NCBI GenBank assembly: GCA_037903355.1
Contig: JBAJFE010000011.1
Coordinates: 1,931,001 to 1,995,000 of the forward strand
Source: Trichuris trichiura
Taxonomy: Eukaryota; Nematoda; Enoplea; Trichinellida; Trichuridae
Reading direction: 5' to 3'
Length of the DNA stretch: 64,000 bases
In this document: piece by piece, positions 22,507 to 34,456 of the stretch
Layout: every line of letters starts with the position of its first letter
Position numbering within the stretch: position 1 is the stretch's first letter
The notes under the pieces: model-generated
Databases searched by the model: none
What the model was told of the DNA's origin: nothing
What the model saw: only the letters and a program-made list of their open reading frames with translations
Made by a program: the position numbers and the translations under genes

Positions 22507-24414
22507 AGCAAATTTACACCGTAACACCCACACTCGTCAAGAACCGAGCAGTTGCAGCGAGAAAATGTTTTCGCGCCTTCAAAGCAAATGCAGATCTGCT
22601 CATGATGCTATGCCCAATTTTAAGAAAGGTTCCACCTTGTGAACAAACGGTTTACTAAAAGTTTCTTTGTGGGAAGCGCGTAAAGCTCTAATAGTACAAA
22701 GGAATGGTGCCGAAAGTGTGCAGGTAAAAACGGTTATTCTATGAAGGGCCTTTCGATACTGACTGTACTGGCTAGTCAGAGCCTCAGAGGTAATATGCTG
22801 CTGACGAAAGAATAAAAACAGTCCTGGAAGCTGCGCCTAAAAGTATCTTCACGGGCTCGCGTAACTTAGTTGATTTGTTCCCAATTAAGATATGAAGAAG
22901 ATACCCTTCGCAGATGGCTACGCAGTATACTAGCTTTTCGTAATTTGAAAAAACAGTTGGCGAACTTAGCGCCGCCGCTAATGAAGTTTACTAACAGAAG
23001 CTAAAAACCGACAAAATCTTAGCATCAGGGACGCAATGTGGTCTTCCTTCTCGACGATAACTTTTAACGGAACATTTTTCAAATGGACAGCCATTAATAT
23101 TAATAGATTGCCAGATGTTACTGACAGCGAAGGGATATTCACTCAAACTCGTTGCAAGCGAAGAAAAAGTGGTCAACAGACCAGCCAAGCGACCTTTCGC
23201 GTACGTGAACTTCTATACATTTGACGAATTGACTATGACCGAATTTCACGCCTTTTTTCGTCTATGCTAGTTGAAATTTAGCTACGACAATGTTAGTCCG
23301 CGTTAGCAGCTTACCATTACAAAAAGAACTTGCTAGAATTGACCAATTCTTATTGTCGCCCAAAGGCGGGATTACCTGATCTACGCCAAATTGAGAAAAG
23401 TACAGCCGCTTCAACATATCAATAGAAAATATAAAAAATCGCCTCACGCTGAGGCCCTACGCTATTCGTCGCTATAAATAACTTTATTAGCATATTGATA
23501 TTTTCTCAAACTTGCATTCGTTATTAACACTGCGAACTGGACAAGCAAAAGCTAACTGCACGCTTCACCGCGAAACAGCATCAAGAGAAACGTTTCCTTT
23601 ATGGGGAGGAGAGAACGCTCAGCGCCAACTACAATATTAAAGCTTTTGCTAATGACGTGTTGCCAAAACAAGTTCTGAATGCTTTTGGCGCGTGGAAGTT
23701 ATCTCTGCCCGTCGGGGAATAGTCATCCATTCGCATTGTTAATTGAAAGCGCTTGAATGTGATGCCTCATTAGGCTAACTGGTTATAAATGGACAAACTT
23801 TGGCTAACTCGCATTGAGAGAAAGTCGGTCGCCCAACTGAATCGATCCATTTTGCTATTGGACACTCCGACGTGCTTTCCAACTACAGCAATCAATCGTA
23901 GGAGGAAAATAGCTGAAAACCAAAAGTGTACGGAGAGCAGTAGTTGCCGGTGACAGCTTTCGCAAAAGCCGCGAAGAGCAAAGAGCAGCGGTAGGGTTTT
24001 TTACCCAATTTTTTTACGTCAAAACGTCAGCTTTCATCCGACACTTTTTTTTAGTGATAATAAAGTACCTTTATAGTTTGCAGTACGTAGAGGAGAGAAT
24101 TGCTTAAAGGCTAACAAAGTGACGCAACCGTATGGCCCGTGTTTAAAGTGTCGTTTTCACTACGCGTGAACAACTTAAACGAAACGCGTCCACTGTTCAA
24201 GGACGTTCGCGCTTGGAACGCAACCCTTCAGCGTAATTGACAGGTCAGCCGCACGTACCCTGGCACACTTTTTTCCTTCGCGCCAAAGTACGACACCTCA
24301 CTTATTATGACACTGTTGGCACAGCATAGTTGCGTCATCCTACTTACCAACGGTCGATGCACTATAAATTCGAGTTACTGTTTTTCAGGTGCAACTATCC
24401 GACGTGTCGAACAA

Positions 24415-26732
24415 ATGACCATTGGAGTTCTCCTGCTGTTTTCTTTGACGCTCATCGCAGCTTCCGTTAGCCCCGTCAGTGGGCAGGAAAAGTCAGTTAA
24501 CCTTTACGCTCATGCCAAATCCGTCTTGAGCTTAAATGCGAGCACGTTCGACGATGCAGTCTTCCGCAAGAATGTTGCAACCATTGTGATGCTCTACTCG
24601 AGTAGCTGCGGCGCGTGCGTGGGATATGCTCCCAAATGGGTGAACTTTGCGGAGAACGTCAAAGGTATACGTGCTTTAGCCGTACAATTGCAAAAGCTTC
24701 TCGTTAACTGCTAAGCGCACTCTCTCGCGGATAAATTATTCGTAACACTTCTACCTACTGCCGATAATGGTATGCAAAATTGAAGGGTGGAAACGCTACG
24801 CCAGAGTTGCAGCCATTAACTGCAACAATCCGCAGGACTACACCAAATGCATAGAAAACGGACTAACGGCATATCCAACCATCAGGGCAAGCACAGTTTT
24901 GGAATGATATGCCTCGCTAACTCTTCTTTTTCCAGTACTACGGTTACCAGAGTAAAGGACCCAACGACGGCGCCACGGTGATGGAGATGACTCATTCGAA
25001 TGCTTACTTGCTACCTTTAGTGTTAGCCAAACATATGATGAATGATTGGAACAAGCTGAAACCAGCCGACTGGCCCAACTTTGATCTTGTACCAACGTAA
25101 GATCTCTAGCGTCTATATATGCGTTTGTTGAAAAGATGTTAACGAATAGATTCGAAATGGTACCACAGTTTTTGTCTCCCTGGGCTCCTTTTATGGCAAT
25201 TATCGTTCAAACTCCGGACGATTCTACAGGCGCGGCAATAACTCTTGATCTGAGCAATCAGTACAGCGTGGAAACAAGAATCATGGACTACTTGCATCCG
25301 TACGCTATGGCACAGGGGATGTCAACGAAGACGCGAGTCCCTGGGCTGATCATCGAACGGCGCGACACTCAACAAGTGTTGTTTGTCTCAAAGCAAGCTT
25401 GTTCATTACTCGCTTGGAAGTTGAATCTTAAGCATGCCCTCCTCATTAAGGGAATCACTGAACAGGAACAGTATCTTGGACATCATATCGAGCACGACTA
25501 ACACACCAAACCCGCTCGATTCGATTGAAACTGTGAATCTCTTTCAACCACAGCTTAAGCGCAGGTATAACTTTCGTTTTACGATTTTATACGCTGCAAT
25601 TCACTTACCATTTATTGTCGTTGTAACAGGGAAAACGCAGACCCGAACACGATTTTTGTCCACGCCAGCGATGTGAAGTCCGGCTTGGCTTACATGCTGC
25701 GTTACGAGGTGCCAATGCGGCAAAAAATAGACGGTGAAGCGAAAGTAGCTCTTCACCAATTTCTAAAAATGTTGACAAAGGTTAGCATGTTGAAGAGTAT
25801 TTTACTTTCGTAAGCAACGAAAATGCTTCAGTACTTGATGATGGAACGAAACTTAATGCTTATGCTGAACGAATTTGCCGCCTTCACCGACGAATCTCCG
25901 GGTTCAATAAGTTCCGAAGATTGGAGACGAAAATATGATGAGTTACAGGTAAGAAAAGGAAAATGATGTCTTTTGTCCTACGACTTTACTACGCAGCGTA
26001 CCTTCCGCTATCCATTGCCCAACGACACAACTTGGGTGGGTTGCAAAGGTTCCGAATCCAGGTATCGCGGATATCCGTGCAGCGTTTGGATGATCTTCCA
26101 CTTGCTGACCGTTCAAGCGTACATCAACGATGGCCACCGTAAGCACGTCGAAGCGAATAAATGGCGCGCCCTGACGTTTAGCTTTAGTTTCCAACTTTGA
26201 TCCCGTCCAAGTTCCTTGGTCAATCTACGGTTACGTGAAGCACTTTTTCGGCTGCAGATTTTGCGCCAACAATTTTGGTAAAAATGCCCAAAAAATGGCC
26301 AGTGTCATTCACAACAAAACCGACGGTGTATTGTGGCTTTGGAAGTCTCATAATCGAGCGTCTTACTTTTTAAAAGGTGACGACGAGCTGCTTGCGTCCG
26401 TCGACCCAGCGCCTTTCACGGGGTTTTTTTTTGTTACAGGTCACGTGACCGAAGATCCCGACTTTCCCAAGAATCAATTTCCGTACAAGGAAATTTGTAG
26501 CAACTGCTTTAACCCGGACGGAACGTACAACGAAGCGATGGTTTTCCGCTTCCTGCTCCGCTTCTATTCGGACGTCAAAACGTTCGAACCCAAGGTTCCG
26601 GATGTGGATCATTTTGTGAACCCTACTCGTAGCGGCTCCGGTTGCTTGTCGGGTTCCGCATGGCTTTTAAAAACTTTACCCTTGTTATGCATTCTGCAAA
26701 GGCTCGTCGCCTTTTTGTTTAGTTCCTTCTAA
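24415..26732 (+). CDS. QSOX: Quiescin sulfhydryl oxidase, tandem copy 1
   Basis: Ten exons: 24415-24664, 24786-24886, 24936-25096, 25150-25392, 25433-25564, 25630-25780, 25832-25948, 25997-26138, 26188-26376 and 26440-26732 (592 aa). QSOX forms disulfides in secreted proteins, passing electrons from a thioredoxin domain to an FAD-bound Erv domain and then to O2. A signal peptide ([17 protein letters not shown]) leads a thioredoxin domain with CGAC at 65-68, where most members have CGHC. The Erv domain has [18 protein letters not shown], the catalytic CRFC pair, WLWKSHNRA for FAD, and a third pair CSNC. A C-terminal hydrophobic segment may anchor it. Two introns start with GC (24887 and 25393). 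The first acceptor, AAG at 24785, is weak but is the only AG available. Confidence 0.92.
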
Positions 26733-27355
26733 AGCTTAAAACTTACAGCTTGCTTGCATGGGGGCTGCTTGTTGGCAAGGCGATGCATTTGAAATAGCGC
26801 AATGTTTAAATTAAACTGTTTATTGTAGGCGTATCATTCGTGGCTGGCGTACAGAAAGGGCTTTAACCCTCGTCGCAACGGACGAATGGCCTGATACAAT
26901 CGTACACGCAGTCGGGTCTCATTTCTAAAATTTTTTGCCGCATCTTGTACACAAATTACGCTACGCGCCGGGTTTGTGTTTCCATTGATTCGCGCAAATT
27001 ACTGTGATTAAAAGAGAAACAGTTTTCAAGTTCTCCTCTTACTGTAATATTGAAGCATCATACGCGGAGGTAAAAGTCGGCTTGAACGACGGTTTTAAGG
27101 CAAGTTTTAGTCCTTTCGCCCAGTACCCTTTCTTTGCTGGTTAATGTAAACGGTGATTAGCCTAAGTAGCTGTTCAATTTTCCGCTTGTGGAGAAGGAAC
27201 TGGGACGTAGAGAGGAGAGACTGTTGAGCGGCATTGGCTTGTTGACAAACACGTATTGTATCGTCGTGATCTGTCGTACACTCTCGCGGCGGTTTGGTCA
27301 GCCAGTATAAAACGTCAGCCTCTCGCATTGTTGAACGACATTCATAGCAATATCG
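26733..27355. other. Spacer between the two QSOX genes
   Basis: About 620 bp. ATTAAA at 26810-26815 is a likely poly(A) signal for copy 1, and the TATA box of copy 2 is at 27306-27312. There is no coding signal. Confidence 0.55.
27306..27312 (+). promoter_or_regulatory. TATA box of QSOX copy 2
   Basis: TATAAAA lies 44 nt upstream of the ATG at 27356, followed by a short leader. The spacing suits a TATA-driven transcript with a 5' UTR of about 20 nt. Confidence 0.5.
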
Positions 27356-30300
27356 ATGAACTGTCTGCTAGTTGGCTTTTTGCTTGTCGTTGTCGTCTCT
27401 TGTTCACCGCTTGAAGATCGAAAAGACCTGTTCGGTTCCGAAGACGACGTCGTTGTTATCAATCAGGAAAATTTTGACCAAACGGTCTACGGAAAGTCGA
27501 ACATTTGGTTCGTTCTGTACTACAGTTCGTATTGCGGTCACTGCGTTAATTTTGCTCCAACCTGGCGAGAGGTGGCCAGCTCGGTCGCTGGTACAATTTA
27601 TGCTTGTATTTTATAGGTATTTAAAAGCGTAACATATCGCCTACTTATAGAATGGTCAACGGTGGTTCGGGTGGCTGCTTTGAATTGTGCCTTGGATGAA
27701 AACTTTGCCAAATGTCAAGAGCACTCCATTGAAGGGTATCCCATGCTAAAGGTAAGCTCCTATTATCGCCGTTGAGGTAAGCTTAGTGTCCTTATCCGTC
27801 AAGCAAGGAAAGATGGGCGATAATAATGTGGTTGAGGCGATTGCACGCTAGCAGCCATTCTCGAGTTCGTATTCATTGGTGGTATCTCCGTAAAAGAGAG
27901 CTGCTGTCAAAATCGGCTTCGCAGTAGCGAAGATTAACTTAGGGAGGGCTTAACGAGTTGCGCTTATCAAGTAGATCTCCAAGTGCGCTGGCATCGAACG
28001 TGCAGAACGCTGTAGTTTTCTGTGCAATGCAATGTACTATTTCTAATCGCTGAGTCAAGCAGCGACGCCTAACGCAAAGAAAACAATGAAAACATTTCGC
28101 ATATGCAAATACGTTAACCATGGAAGGAAAAGTCAATGAAAAAAAATGTAGCAAAAAATGATTCGTGACACGCACGGCTAAGCTTTTTGTTTTAAACAGA
28201 GATAACGTCAACCGGTTCGTCGGTAGTATCGGCATACGCGTAGATGTCAGATTTGTTTTGACGTCACTGTTTATTTATTGGTGCTTAAACACTTTGCCTT
28301 GGATGTTCTCTGTTGACAGTGTTAGAGTTGGAGGAGCTGCTTAATATGATCATCCGTTGGTGACATTTGTTCAAGCACAACCGACTAATACAATAGCAGC
28401 TGCGCATTCCCTTTTCGGCAATACGTCGACCATTCGTTTAGCCGAGTAGTGTTGAGCTTCCTGAGCTCTTGAAATAATTTCTTGAAAAAGCCGGATGGGC
28501 AAAACTAGAACTGTATGAAAGAGGCATACATAAAAAGCGGGCCAATGTAAGTTGATCAATGAAGAGTGCATAGCAGGCGATATGCAAACGTGTACTGGAA
28601 ACACGTTGGAGGCGTTCGAAGTTGTCTTTAGTGAAATGGGTCATTTAAGCTACGGCAGAAATATTTTCCGTCATTATCTCAACCATTAAGTGCGCAGTCA
28701 AGCAGTTAACTCAAATGCCTCAACGTAGAGTAGCCTCAACAGGCGGTATCCGTCCTCGGCAGTGTATGAAGAAAAAAACGAGGCCTCGTATGCAAATTGT
28801 TTTTCCAATGGCCAGTCGATAATCCGCGGTTGGCAAAACATGACGAGAAAACTGGATTCGCGTCGATGGAGCGGAGGAATTTGCCGTTGCAGAATAAACC
28901 TGTTTTTTGCAATGAGAAATACTCGGCTTTTGAAAGTTGCTTTTTTTGTCTTCAACGGACGTTGACTCTTGCGAAGCTGAAGACAAAGCAAGTTACGTTA
29001 GAAAGTTCTACGTTTATCTTGGTGGAGAATGATTTCGCAAAAAAGAGCGGCCGTTAACGCCATCGTCGTTCCGCTTGCGAACAGGGAAAGTTCAGTAAAC
29101 GATAAAATAGAATATCACTGTTGACAGCAGGCGGGTTGTAATAATTTATCTCTTGCTACGTCCGCTGTCTTTGCATCTACGATAGATAGAAGGGGGAAGC
29201 ATTTTGAAAGATCGATGCTGTACGAGGGCAACTTATCGGCGTGTGAGATACGTCTTTTTTTCAAAGTTGTTTACACTATCCTGTTACAACTATTCTATGC
29301 ATGCAAAAAGTTTGCTTCGATCGACATCAGTAGCAAGTAAAAAGGTTGTAATTGTTCGGCCAACTTCAAAGGCAGCACTATCAGTATTCGCCTATCAGTA
29401 GTGTTAGCTTTCCAAAGCCAAAGAAGTCCGGTGCACCTACGAAAATAACGATAGCTGACAATGCTTATTTGCGTGACAATCAGTGAAGCATAATGTTCGA
29501 GGCGGGAATAGCCGACAGAGCAACGCGGGTTATGTCGTCGGGCGCCATCCGGTGCGCTTTGTAATGCTAATGAGTGTGTACAGAAAGGGGACGGAAATGT
29601 TGCACAGTGGTCTAATGTAGAATTGTCCCCAAAAGTTCGCTTCACAACGCAACTATTCGCGTTTTGTTCATCCGTAATTTCAAGATAAAAATTAGTCAAC
29701 CTGGCTTGAATTCATGTTCGAATCCAAATAGTGTTGAGCTCAGCCATCGCCGACGAATAATTTCAGCATACCCATTTTCGTTTAACTTAGAGTAAACCGT
29801 CACGTAATAATTTGTATTTCCAAAAACAAATGGCAATCCGCATAATGCTTTTCATTTAGCTGTTCTTACCGCAGAGCAGCGATGCGAGTGCCGGGAAAGA
29901 AATTAGTCTTTCGCAGCGTACGGTGAATTCTCTAATATCAGTGTTAGCTTACGAAGCCGGTGTTTATTATCGTCAACGTCATCCAGAGGGTTGGCCTGAC
30001 TTGGGTTACATCGCTGAGTAAGTCTTTTTTCCAAAAGACAGATATGTCGTCGTACTTTGAGCTTTGCTTTCGTTGAAGCAATGAAACTGCAATGTCATTG
30101 TTAAAAAAGAATAAGCACGCTCGGTATGTAGTCATCCTCTTCCAAGTGCCAGACGATAAAGCAGCGCTAGGAGAGCAACTCGTTCTGCGTTACGCCAACT
30201 TCAGTGAAACGCTTTTGGTCCGTCTGGCAAGACCGGAACACGTAAAAGTACAAACTGGAAATTTAGCCATACCTGCTCTTATCATAGCTGATAGACGCGA

Positions 30301-31842
30301 CACGAAAACCTTGTATACATCAAAGTAAGTTTTCTGAATTTCAATCTTCATTCCTTATTAAGTCGATCGCTTGTAGGCACCCAGTAAATCTTATCACTGC
30401 GATGGAAGCTATTCGAGTCAATTGTCTAATAGGTCCCACTGATTCAAAGCGTCGAAACGTGACAAGCACAAAGTATTGTCTCTGTCAATGAGAAGCGGTT
30501 GCGCTTACTCTATGGCCATTTAGATTGCATAATTTTGTGGCTCCAAAAGAGGAGTTGCGTTCCGAAGATTTGCAATCCGCACTCAGCTATCTTCTCCAGC
30601 ACGAGGTACCAATTAGGGAAACAATTTATGGAAAGAAATTTGTAGCTATTAAAAACTTCATTGAGCTGTTGAACCAGGTAAGCTGTACGCTCTGTTTGCT
30701 TGTGAGAGATAGCATTTATGTGTTGCAGTATTATCCGTCCGATAACCGAAATGTACGACTCGCCTTGGCCAGTTTGCTCAGTTGGCTCCAAAGGCACACT
30801 GGAGGAGTGTCGTCGAAAGATTGGTTGGAGCAGATAAAAAATATGAAAGTTAGCAACGAATATTTTTGCCAAGCCTATTTTGTTTTTCATTTTTTTTAGC
30901 AGCTTTACTCGTTTCCAACCACTGTCCAATGGGTTACCTGCCGCGGCAGCGATATACAATATCGCGGATATCCATGCGGTCTTTGGATGCTGTTTCACAC
31001 TATAACTGTTCGCGCATTTCAAAGGGATGGACACAGTACGTTTCCATTCAATTTCCAATTGTTCAATCCATTTGACTTAGAGAAAGATAGTTCAATACTA
31101 ACAAATAATAAGCATATTTTGTTCTTCTCTTGTCAGCCATTCAATTGCTGTCATTGCTATTACGCATCGTAGAATCCCAATGGGGTGCATATAGTTATTT
31201 TGAAAATGAGCAATTTTTGCAGAAGAAGGCTTTGACGCAAAGTCAATTTTAAACGCCATCAACGGCTATGTACAAGAATTCTTCGGGTGTAGAGAATGTG
31301 CCAAAAATTTTGGCAAAGCAGCGGTGAAAATTGACACCGAAGTGACCCAACCTCACGACGTCGTAATTTGGCTGTGGAAATCTCACAATCGCGCAAACAA
31401 CTTCTTGAAGGGTACTGCATTGTTCAACTGGTTCCAACGTGCTCATGAGCGAAGCGTTTTTGTTGTAGGAACATTGACCGACGATCCTTCGCATCCGAAA
31501 GCTCAATTTCCGACGGAGAAATTATGTCCCGAATGCAGAACCGTCGACGGAGAGTGGGACTTACAGGAAGTGCTCTCTTTTCTAACCACTTTCTACGGGC
31601 AAAAACGTCTGCGTGAAGACGATTCGATAAATCCCAAATTCAAACCGGTACTGTCAAACGACGATCTTCTGGCAAAGTCAAAGAAAAGTACAACAACCAA
31701 TTGGTTTTCCAAGCATCCATTTAGCGTTTGCTTTTTCGTATGGATTGTTTGCAGCAGCGGTGCTACTGTTCTATTCTTCTTGTTACGCTTTTTGCGTTCT
31801 CGCTTTTTCATGAAATCCGTACTTGGTTATCGTACTTTGTAA
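27356..31842 (+). CDS. QSOX: Quiescin sulfhydryl oxidase, tandem copy 2
   Basis: Ten exons: 27356-27590, 27651-27751, 29860-30017, 30079-30324, 30377-30472, 30524-30677, 30729-30848, 30900-31035, 31223-31411 and 31469-31842 (602 aa). Signal peptide [17 protein letters not shown], then a thioredoxin domain with the canonical CGHC (60-63). The Erv domain has [32 protein letters not shown] and CPEC. A clear transmembrane segment ([20 protein letters not shown]) and short basic tail end the protein. Eight of its nine introns fall at the same position and phase as in copy 1, and the other is only slightly shifted, so the pair arose by tandem duplication. The second intron has grown to 2,108 nt. 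Where copy 1 has a GC donor at 25393, this copy has a normal GT at 30325. AATAAA lies at 31919-31924. Confidence 0.92.
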
Positions 31843-32043
31843 TCTCACGTTCTGTACGAAACCAGCTTTCATACAAGCTTTTATACACGCGGGACGCCAA
31901 ATTCACTTACGTAACCATAATAAAGTGTGTTGATCGAGAAAGGATCTTTTTGAATGTACAATACGCATTGTATGTTCCAACTTGCAGGTAACCTTTCCCA
32001 TCTTACGGTTGTCATTGGTAGAGCGTTGGCAAAAGCGGCTTGT

Positions 32044-34330
32044 ATGAAGGTAGGCTGTATAGGCGGACGCATTTTCCGGCGCTTGACAGCACAAGCAAAT
32101 GCTTTGACAACAGAGCAAACAGTTTTCGTAAATGAAAAAAGTTACGTTCGTGACAGTTGGACGAACTTGCCCAGGTCAATTTTCAACTTATTTGGACGTG
32201 ATTTGCTGCACGCGTCGGACTCGCCGTTGAGACTAGTAAAGCTACGCATCGTAGACTACTTCAATGAAAAGTTCAAAAACTCCTCCCGCAATCCGTTGTT
32301 TCCGTTGTTCGACTTTTTTGACCCCGTCGTTTCTATTCGTCAAAACTTTGACAGCCTTCTCGTGCCGCCAGATCACGTTTGCCGATTACCGTCCGATACT
32401 TACTACGTCAACAAAGACAACGTACTTCGGTAAGTGACGCTGGAAGCGAATGAAAACGGTATTAGAAAACGTTCGGGATTATGTACGTAGTGAGCCCACT
32501 GTAAGGCTATTGGCTTTGTTATGCTGTACTTAATTAAGGGTAAGACAGAAGGACAGTGATGCTTTGATAGAAAGGTACCTGCATTTCTCATATTACGGTA
32601 TAACTGACAAGCGCGTAACGAACAAAATTTAGTGCATGTTTTTTGGGTTTCCTTAACTACGACTCAATGCCAACGCTACCTACTGCCGCCACGCGGTAAA
32701 ATACGCTGTTCTTGTTGGGTACTGAAACCAATAACTTGCGCCAGTCCATAATAGCGCTCAGCACGCTAACCGCGTGGTCATAGTGTCGGGTAACATTCGC
32801 TCGAGCCGTTCTTTATACGCATTATTTTTAAAATCGCAAACTTCCCATTCTTCCCAGTTGCTGAACATTTCAAGTTCAAAGAGTTACGTGCCTTACTGTG
32901 AACTTATAAAAGATGTGCAGGTATGACCACTGCTTTTTTTTTACTAGCGAAACCGCGATGCCAAGCAAGATTTTAGCAGCTGTCCGTTCACCGTGGAGAA
33001 ACGCTTTCTAACCCCTGCGTTTATCCATTTTCGAGGTTGACTCTACGCCTAAATGTTCAGCCAAAGCTAGCACAGTTTTGTAATCGAACAAACTGCTCAA
33101 GCTATTCTTACGTAGTTCCCACAAGAAACCATTGTGTATAGTGAACAGTTGAATATTTTCAGAACTCACACCAGTGCCCATCAGAGTGAGCTGATCAATT
33201 CGGGTCTGAATAGTTTCATTGTGGCCGGCGACGTATATCGGCGAGATGATATCGATCGCAATCACTATCCCTGTTTTCATCAAATGGAAGGCGTCCATTT
33301 GTTCACCGATTTCACCGTACTAATCGAGCTAACACTTTTTCCTTTCTACTACCAACGAATACATGTCCTAGCTTTTCGGTAGCGAGAAATTCCGCGGCAA
33401 AGGGCCATTTCCGCAGCTATTTCATAACGGCGACAGGTGCCCATCGAGACAGAATAGTCATACTCCCGCCTGCGCCGAAGCCGTGGAACGACACCTTAAA
33501 AGTACCTTAGAAGGTCTTATGCGTCATCTTTTCGCCGACGAAGGTAAAGTAGGAATTTGCATATTTTTGCTATTAATTCTCGTTCGATTAGGTTTGCAAC
33601 TTCGCTGGACAAGTAGTTATTTTCCGTTCACTCATCCGTCGTGGGAGCTGGAAATATTTCACGACCAAAATTGGATGGAAATGCTCGGTTGCGGTATTAT
33701 GGAACAACAGATATTGGAAAATGGTTTCCAAGTAATGTCTTCGATCATTGTTGGTCAATTTTGGTTGTTTCTAGCCGGCGCCGGCGATCGCGTAGGCTGG
33801 GCGTTCGGTTTGGGTCTCGAACGACTAGCAATGCGCCTATTCGACATACCGGACATTCGACTATTTTGGACAAAAGATACGGGTTTCACTTCTCAGTTTA
33901 AAGTTGAAGATCACAGGATACCTATAGTTTACAAAGTTACTTTTGATAAGTTAATCGCGCGGATTGATTAAGCGAGCGTTTAGGGGATCAGTCGTTATCC
34001 TCAATGTATAAACGACATTGCCTTTTGGCTACCTAACAATGGTCAGTTTGTTAAAAATGACTTTTACGACCTTGTACGAGCTGTCGGTGGAGATATAGTG
34101 GAACAAGTCAACTTAATCGACGAATACGTTCAACCGAAAAGCGGAAGAAAAAGTAACTGTTTTCGGTAAGATGCGATGTTTGGTCACCCAAAAGTGGAAG
34201 TAAGCCTTCCAACCTTTGTAGAATTGTGTATCGTCATATGGAAAGAACGCTAACGCAAAATGAGGCGAACCAAATTCACAAAGCTATTGAAGATGCCGCT
34301 CGTGATCAATTCGGGGTTGTCATACGTTAA
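32044..34330 (+). CDS. FARS2: Mitochondrial phenylalanyl-tRNA synthetase
   Basis: Seven exons (32044-32429, 33163-33316, 33372-33543, 33592-33723, 33775-33935, 33984-34165, 34222-34330) encode 431 aa, against 451 in human. The enzyme charges mitochondrial tRNA-Phe. The N-terminus MKVGCIGGRIFRRLTAQ suits a mitochondrial presequence. Class II motifs follow: RTHTSAHQSELI (ATP and Phe site), VGDVYRRDDIDRNHYPCFHQ in its VAGDVYRRDD form, PFTHPSWELEI, MLGCGIMEQQ, and GDRVGWAFGLGLERLAM (motif 3). The C-terminal anticodon-binding domain (RYPQCINDIAFWLP to FGVVIR) is complete. The reading frame is open upstream to 31954, but the ATG at 32044 begins the presequence. Intron 33724-33774 is stop-free and a multiple of three; removing it restores ENAGAGDRVGW as in the family. 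Confidence 0.95.
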
Positions 34331-34456
34331 CTTAGAAAAAAATAAAAATAGAAACGTAGAACACTTACCGTTAGCTGAAGAGAAGTTCGACGATGTCGAT
34401 ATTGTTTTTAACGATGGAGAGAGAGAGACGTTTAAAATTGACAGCACCATTCAGGC

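Larger units (their letters stand above)
15964..24414. other. 8.4-kb gene-poor region
   Basis: No gene could be assembled. Visible items are two palindromic element copies (16849-16964, 22417-22506), a 17-bp-arm inverted repeat (20196-20254), one isolated coding-like minus-strand segment (20803-21074), and a splice acceptor GTTTTTCAG ending near 24388 that probably belongs to the 5' end of the first QSOX gene. I saw no convincing tRNA or rRNA. Confidence 0.5.

Noticed and set aside
24307..24414. Upstream extension of QSOX copy 1 to an earlier ATG
   Set aside because: The added 36 residues precede a strong splice acceptor and would bury the signal peptide; the ATG at 24415 fits better.
29295..29699. 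134-codon minus-strand frame inside the QSOX intron
   Set aside because: No recognisable domain, no splice signals around it, and unremarkable composition; probably chance.
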